NCBI RefSeq assembly: GCF_007679495.1
Contig: NZ_VEGP01000016.1
Coordinates: 32,732-96,731, forward strand
Direction: 5' to 3'
DNA: 64,000 nt
Source of the DNA: Paenibacillus sp. 32O-W
GTDB lineage: Bacteria > Bacillota > Bacilli > Paenibacillales > NBRC-103111
The notes below the pieces were generated by a model. That model worked only from the letters and a program-made list of their open reading frames with translations. It did not search any database and was not told where the DNA came from. Every line of letters begins with the position of its first letter. Position 1 is the first letter of the stretch. The position numbers and the translations under genes were made by a program. Of the stretch, positions 60,729-64,000 are shown in pieces.

Positions 60729-61172
60729 ATGAAATGGTTTAAGCATTCCTTCATTATGTGGATTCCTTTTATGATATTGTTTATTTTTGCAACCTTTAGT
60801 TTGGAATTGGTGGAAGGCAATAAAATCACGACAACAGAGTATATGGGACTGCTTGATTTGGGCTTAATTTATTTTCTCGTTGTGATGCCGTTCGCCTTTC
60901 TTTTATATCCCGTATCCTTTTTGCCCCTAACTATAATATTAAGCAAGTTATTCATTCCTTTTATTGGAAGGGCCATCATCTTTTCCGTGGCAGGCGGAAT
61001 TGGCGGGATGTTAATTTTTAAGAAATTATATGGCTGGCACGATGGTTACTTTATAGAAGGATATAATTTAAACTTGAACAGTGCCATTTTGATTTTTGGC
61101 CTGGCCGGTTTACTCTATGCCTGGATAGACCGTTATCTGAAAGGGAAGAGAGGAAAGGCGATCCTTTTATAA
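60729..61172 (+). CDS. Unknown membrane protein, four helices
   Basis: A 147-residue integral membrane protein with hydrophobic segments near residues 8-25, 40-75 (two), 80-100 and 118-137. It is rich in Phe, Ile and Leu, and its gene is clearly AT-richer than both neighbours, so it may be acquired DNA. I chose the ATG at 60729 with GGGG seven bases upstream; the ATG at 60714 overlaps that site. I recognise no family. A bidirectional terminator follows. Confidence 0.65.
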   Translation: MKWFKHSFIMWIPFMILFIFATFSLELVEGNKITTTEYMGLLDLGLIYFLVVMPFAFLLYPVSFLPLTIILSKLFIPFIGRAIIFSVAGGIGGMLIFKKLYGWHDGYFIEGYNLNLNSAILIFGLAGLLYAWIDRYLKGKRGKAILL

Positions 61173-61189
61173 GCCAATCGGGTGGATCA

Positions 61190-61217
61190 AAAAAACGCCA
61201 CTTGTCGTGGCGTTTGC
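61190..61217. terminator. Bidirectional terminator between convergent genes
   Basis: AAACGCCAC (61193-61201) pairs with GTGGCGTTT (61207-61215). It lies between the membrane protein gene and the egtB stop, with A and T at the outer ends. Confidence 0.82.
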
Positions 61218-61224
61218 TCAAGGG

Positions 61225-62514
61225 TTACTCCTCCAAATCGTCCGCGAGCCGGATGCCGCTGAACTGCCATCTTTTCTCCGGCAGCAGGTAATGTCGAGTG
61301 GTCGGACGAATAAGGCCTCGCGGCGTAATGCAGGAACCTCCGCGCAAAACCATTCGGTTGCTCATATATTTCCCATGGTATTCCCCGAACGGACCTTCGG
61401 TCCGTCTATTGCCGGGATACGGCAAATATGGGCTCATCGTCCATTCCCAGATATCCCCATATCCTTGCAGCAGCAGTTCTCCATGCGAGCTTCCGGATGG
61501 GGCCGGATGGAACCAGCCGGACTCCGCAAAGTTGCCCTCAGGCCGGATCGCTGAGAAGGCTACCTCCCATTCCGCCTCTGTCGGCAGCCGTCTGCCTGCC
61601 CAACGAGCGTATGCGTCCGCCTCATAATAGCTCACATGACAAACGGGCTCGTCCAGCTCCAGCTCTCTCATGCCGGACAATGTATAATACCACCAGTTGC
61701 CGTCCCTTTTCTCCCAATAAAGCGGCGCTTCCCAGCCGTATTTTTGCACGCAGTTCCAGCCTTCCGCGAGCCAAAGCCGGGGCTGTCTGTAACCGCCGTC
61801 TTCCACAAATTGCAGATATTCCCCGTTCGTAACCGGCTGGGAGGCTAACCGAAAGCCCCCGATCCATACTTTATGTCTCGGCATCTCGTTGTCAAAGGCG
61901 AAGCCGGGGCCCTGATGGCCGATTTCGGCCTGACCTTCCGCAAACTTGTGCCAGGTCAAATAGGGAAGCACATGTAGTCCGCTTTCCTTGCGCTCACGAT
62001 AGACGGGCTTAAGCGGATCGGCAAAGTAATTGTATTTGATATCCGCCACAAGCTGTTCCTGGTGCTGCAGTTCATGATTTAAGCTCAGCTCAAAATAAGG
62101 GGTTACCCGGGAGAGCTGCTCCTCGTCGGCATTTTCCAGCAGCTCCAGTATTCTTTCATCCACATGTCTGCGGTATCTGTAAATTTCCTCAATGGTCGGC
62201 CGCAAGCCGACACCGCGCGGCGCGGAAGCATGAAACTCCCCGCCGAATTCGCCGGAGGCAAACAAAGCTGCGTAATTATGGTCGTACCATTCGTAACGTG
62301 GGGCGTATCTTTGCAGCACGGCCGCCTCCAGAAACCAGGTCGTATGCGCCAGATGCCACTTGGGAGGACATACATCCTCCATGGCTTGTACCACATAGTC
62401 CTCCGCTTCCAGCGGGTCGGCCAGCCGTTCCGTAGTTTCCCGAACATCTCTATACCGTTCCTGCAGCCATCTTCCGGGTGACAAGCCCGCCTCAGTCCGT
62501 TGGGCGTATTCCAT
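61225..62514 (-). CDS. egtB: EgtB-type sulfoxide synthase
   Basis: A 429-residue non-heme iron enzyme that joins hercynine to cysteine or gamma-glutamylcysteine with oxygen in ergothioneine synthesis. The N-terminal DinB-like domain gives the iron histidines in KWHLAHTTWFLE (about residue 50) and LNHELQHQEQL (about 145). The C-terminal formylglycine-generating-enzyme-like domain has RRLPTEAEWEVAF, DIWEWTMSPY, VLRGGSCITPRG and KRWQFSGIRLA. The start ATG at 62514 is set by AGGAGG six bases upstream. No egtD is found in the window. The exporter-like gene lies 73 bases upstream on the same strand. Confidence 0.88.
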   Translation of the reverse strand: MEYAQRTEAGLSPGRWLQERYRDVRETTERLADPLEAEDYVVQAMEDVCPPKWHLAHTTWFLEAAVLQRYAPRYEWYDHNYAALFASGEFGGEFHASAPRGVGLRPTIEEIYRYRRHVDERILELLENADEEQLSRVTPYFELSLNHELQHQEQLVADIKYNYFADPLKPVYRERKESGLHVLPYLTWHKFAEGQAEIGHQGPGFAFDNEMPRHKVWIGGFRLASQPVTNGEYLQFVEDGGYRQPRLWLAEGWNCVQKYGWEAPLYWEKRDGNWWYYTLSGMRELELDEPVCHVSYYEADAYARWAGRRLPTEAEWEVAFSAIRPEGNFAESGWFHPAPSGSSHGELLLQGYGDIWEWTMSPYLPYPGNRRTEGPFGEYHGKYMSNRMVLRGGSCITPRGLIRPTTRHYLLPEKRWQFSGIRLADDLEE

Positions 62515-62586
62515 AATCATCCTCCTATCGGTTCCGGTGCCGACGATTTCCTCCGTTCCAAGAAAACCGTCCAACCCCATCCGTAA

Positions 62587-63672
62587 TCATGCCCGCTCTG
62601 CAGTCCTCCGCCGGTTAGGCCGATTAGAGCGGCCCGACTGGTTCTTGTCCAAATAATTGTTGACCACCCGATCAAGCCTCGTAATCTGACAGCCGTAATC
62701 ATATATGGTTGCGGCCACGAGAATTAATCGGGAGGAGTGCTCTTCATCCAATGTTCGGTTTCTCATCATTTCCTGTAAAAAGGCCTCGCTGCTCTCTTCC
62801 GACCGGTTCGGAACCGTTCCGTGCGCTTTCAGCTTGCCTTCAAATTTCAACAGCACGAGCTCGTGATGCTTAATAAGCTCCTCCAATTGCCGGTCAAACC
62901 GGTCATCCATCCTGCCATCGTCGGCATGGAAATAGTAACGGCCGACGGTCTCTTGAACGTCCAAGCCTTTTCTCAATGTTCTAAGCATTTGCTTATAAAC
63001 GACGAGCAGACGGACCCCGCTGAGCGTGCGCTTCCCACGCTTCCCCAGCTTCTTGCGCTCTTCCTCGAACATCTCGTAGATGTCCTCCAGCTTATGAAGC
63101 GCCTTAAGCAGTTCTTCCCGCTGCTTCTTAAACACCGATTCCTTCATCTCCACAGAGATGGAGGTGCGCAGCAGGAGCGAAAGCTGGCCAAATACAAATC
63201 GAACCTGCTTGAGAAAATGCTTCTCATGCTGTGGCGGAAAAAAGGCGATATTGACGAGAAAGGCCGAGCCGATCCCGATCATAATCACCAGAAAACGATT
63301 GACGGCGAACAGCCAGTGAACAGATGCGTCACCCGCAACGTCCATCACCGCTATAACGGTCACCAGCGTCAAGCCTATCGTCGACTCCATCTTCAGCTTT
63401 ATGCAAACCATAATCACGACAATACAAATCAAACCGATTGCTATCGGTTCGTTGCTAAAGAACATTCCTGCCAAAAGAGCAAGTCCGGCACCCAGCACAT
63501 TCGTCTGCACCTGATCCAGAATATGCCTCCAGGACCGGTAGATCGAGGGCTGCATCGTAAATATAGCCGCAACCGCCCCGATTATCGCCGGGGTCAGACC
63601 TAACAGCGCACAGATGTATAGAGCAAGAGTAACCGCTACACCGGTTTTAAGCACCCGCGCCCCCAGTTCCAT
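62587..63672 (-). CDS. Aromatic acid exporter family membrane protein (FUSC/DUF939 type)
   Basis: A 361-residue protein. The N-terminal half (about 1-155) has five to six hydrophobic helices beginning VLKTGVAVTLALYICALLG and including AAIFTMQPSIYRSWRH, a signature of the ArAE/FUSC group. The C-terminal half (about 160-350) is soluble and helical with KLEDIYEMFEEERKK. Related Bacillus proteins (YgaE, YqjA groups) are uncharacterised; export of aromatic acids is inferred from distant plant and enterobacterial members. AGGAGGCAAGCTTG precedes the ATG at 63672. It precedes egtB by 73 bases and may be in one operon with it. Confidence 0.82.
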   Translation of the reverse strand: MELGARVLKTGVAVTLALYICALLGLTPAIIGAVAAIFTMQPSIYRSWRHILDQVQTNVLGAGLALLAGMFFSNEPIAIGLICIVVIMVCIKLKMESTIGLTLVTVIAVMDVAGDASVHWLFAVNRFLVIMIGIGSAFLVNIAFFPPQHEKHFLKQVRFVFGQLSLLLRTSISVEMKESVFKKQREELLKALHKLEDIYEMFEEERKKLGKRGKRTLSGVRLLVVYKQMLRTLRKGLDVQETVGRYYFHADDGRMDDRFDRQLEELIKHHELVLLKFEGKLKAHGTVPNRSEESSEAFLQEMMRNRTLDEEHSSRLILVAATIYDYGCQITRLDRVVNNYLDKNQSGRSNRPNRRRTAERA

Positions 63673-64000
63673 CAAGCTTGCCTCCTTGATTCGTCTCTCC
63701 TCATATTACACGGTTTGGAGTGCATTTGGCAAAAGGGGCTTTAGGCATAGCGTCCTTCGTCCCGCATACCGGGACCTTGAAAGGGGTTACTTTTCCTGAT
63801 AGATAAGTCGGGATCCTCGCAGGCATCAGCGCCTCCCGCAGAACACCGGGACTATGGTACGTATCTCCTTCCCTGGGTATCCCGGGTTAGGGAAAGACAC
63901 TTATGCCCCTCCTTTGTATTACTTAAGCTTCTCGGAATTCACATTCCGTTGCAGACTCTAGCTTCCTAGCTAGGGTCTTCTATTGTTTCACCCCCAAACA
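63673..64000. other. Gene-free end of the window with several hairpins
   Basis: No gene is seen. Palindromes are CGGAAT/ATTCCG (63933-63948) and GACTCTA/TAGGGTC (63954-63977), preceded by CCCTGGGTATCCCGGG (63871-63886). On the minus strand GGAGGGGCATAAGTG looks like a ribosome site, but the frame after it closes after 25 codons. It may be a structured leader or the edge of an element that lies beyond the window. Confidence 0.4.

Noticed and set aside
63780..64000. Possible group II intron or reverse transcriptase edge
   Set aside because: I could not find the conserved 5' GUGYG context, domain V, or any reverse transcriptase motif in the bases available.

Overview
The window looks like the chromosome of a spore-forming Gram-positive of the Paenibacillaceae, most probably a Paenibacillus. 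The evidence is spore-germination (GerA-type) and YhcN-family sporulation genes, LplB/LplC-type sugar transporters with very large binding lipoproteins, an S-layer-anchored glycoside hydrolase, a T-box, a B12 riboswitch, and moderate GC content. I see no rRNA, tRNA, prophage or complete insertion sequence. Roughly 47 protein genes are supported.

Layout. 1-1.85 kb: end of a germinant-receptor operon (gerC fragment, a small two-helix membrane gene, gerB). 1.96-3.9 kb: NarL-type two-component system. 4.2-12.6 kb: methyltransferase, YhcN lipoprotein, small membrane and Gln-rich proteins, an oxidoreductase, a UgtP-like glycosyltransferase followed by a polysaccharide deacetylase. 12.7-14.6 kb: orphan 7TMR-DISM sensor kinase. 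15-19.7 kb: a 1586-residue SLH-anchored GHL10 hydrolase. 19.8-21.9 kb: flotillin operon with a good sigma-W-type promoter. 22.2-27.1 kb: DUF4825-like lipoprotein, metE behind a cobalamin riboswitch and terminator, thiN and a small unknown gene. 27.4-29.7 kb: rsbV-rsbW-sigB and, divergent, dps with a sigma-B-type promoter. 29.8-33.8 kb: hydrolase, double-HTH TetR regulator with a perfect palindromic operator, AraC regulator, small membrane protein. 34.2-41.8 kb: four signalling genes on the minus strand (receiver-PP2C phosphatase, giant hybrid kinase, CheR-type methyltransferase, receiver-PAS kinase). 42-46.4 kb: acetyl xylan esterase-like hydrolase, aldehyde dehydrogenase and a T-box-controlled, divergent seryl-tRNA synthetase. 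47-59.7 kb: two LplB/LplC-type ABC importers, one with a YesM/YesN two-component system and one with a membrane AraC regulator. 60.1-63.7 kb: a Gre-C-domain protein, a membrane protein, EgtB, and an aromatic acid exporter-like protein.

How the genes work together. The most coherent system is a general stress circuit. The rsbV-rsbW-sigB operon is a partner-switching core. The phosphatase/kinase/methyltransferase trio at 36-41.8 kb matches the RsbY-RsbK-RsbM control of sigma-B known from the Bacillus cereus group, here with three receiver domains on the kinase and an extra receiver-PAS kinase downstream. dps is a probable direct target. The two importers, the esterase, the S-layer hydrolase and the oxidoreductase fit a plant-polysaccharide lifestyle.

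Intergenic DNA is unusually rich in dispersed repeats. A 50-51 bp repeat family occurs as arrays at 4.2-4.4 kb and 46.45-46.7 kb, each between convergent genes. A palindromic family of about 60 bp (ends CCCCACAAAGT / ACTTTGCGGGG) occurs at 9.76, 35.88 and twice at 57.1 kb. A third, 50 bp-spaced set lies at 22.8-23.0 kb, and two related hairpins lie at 33.9 and 59.8 kb.
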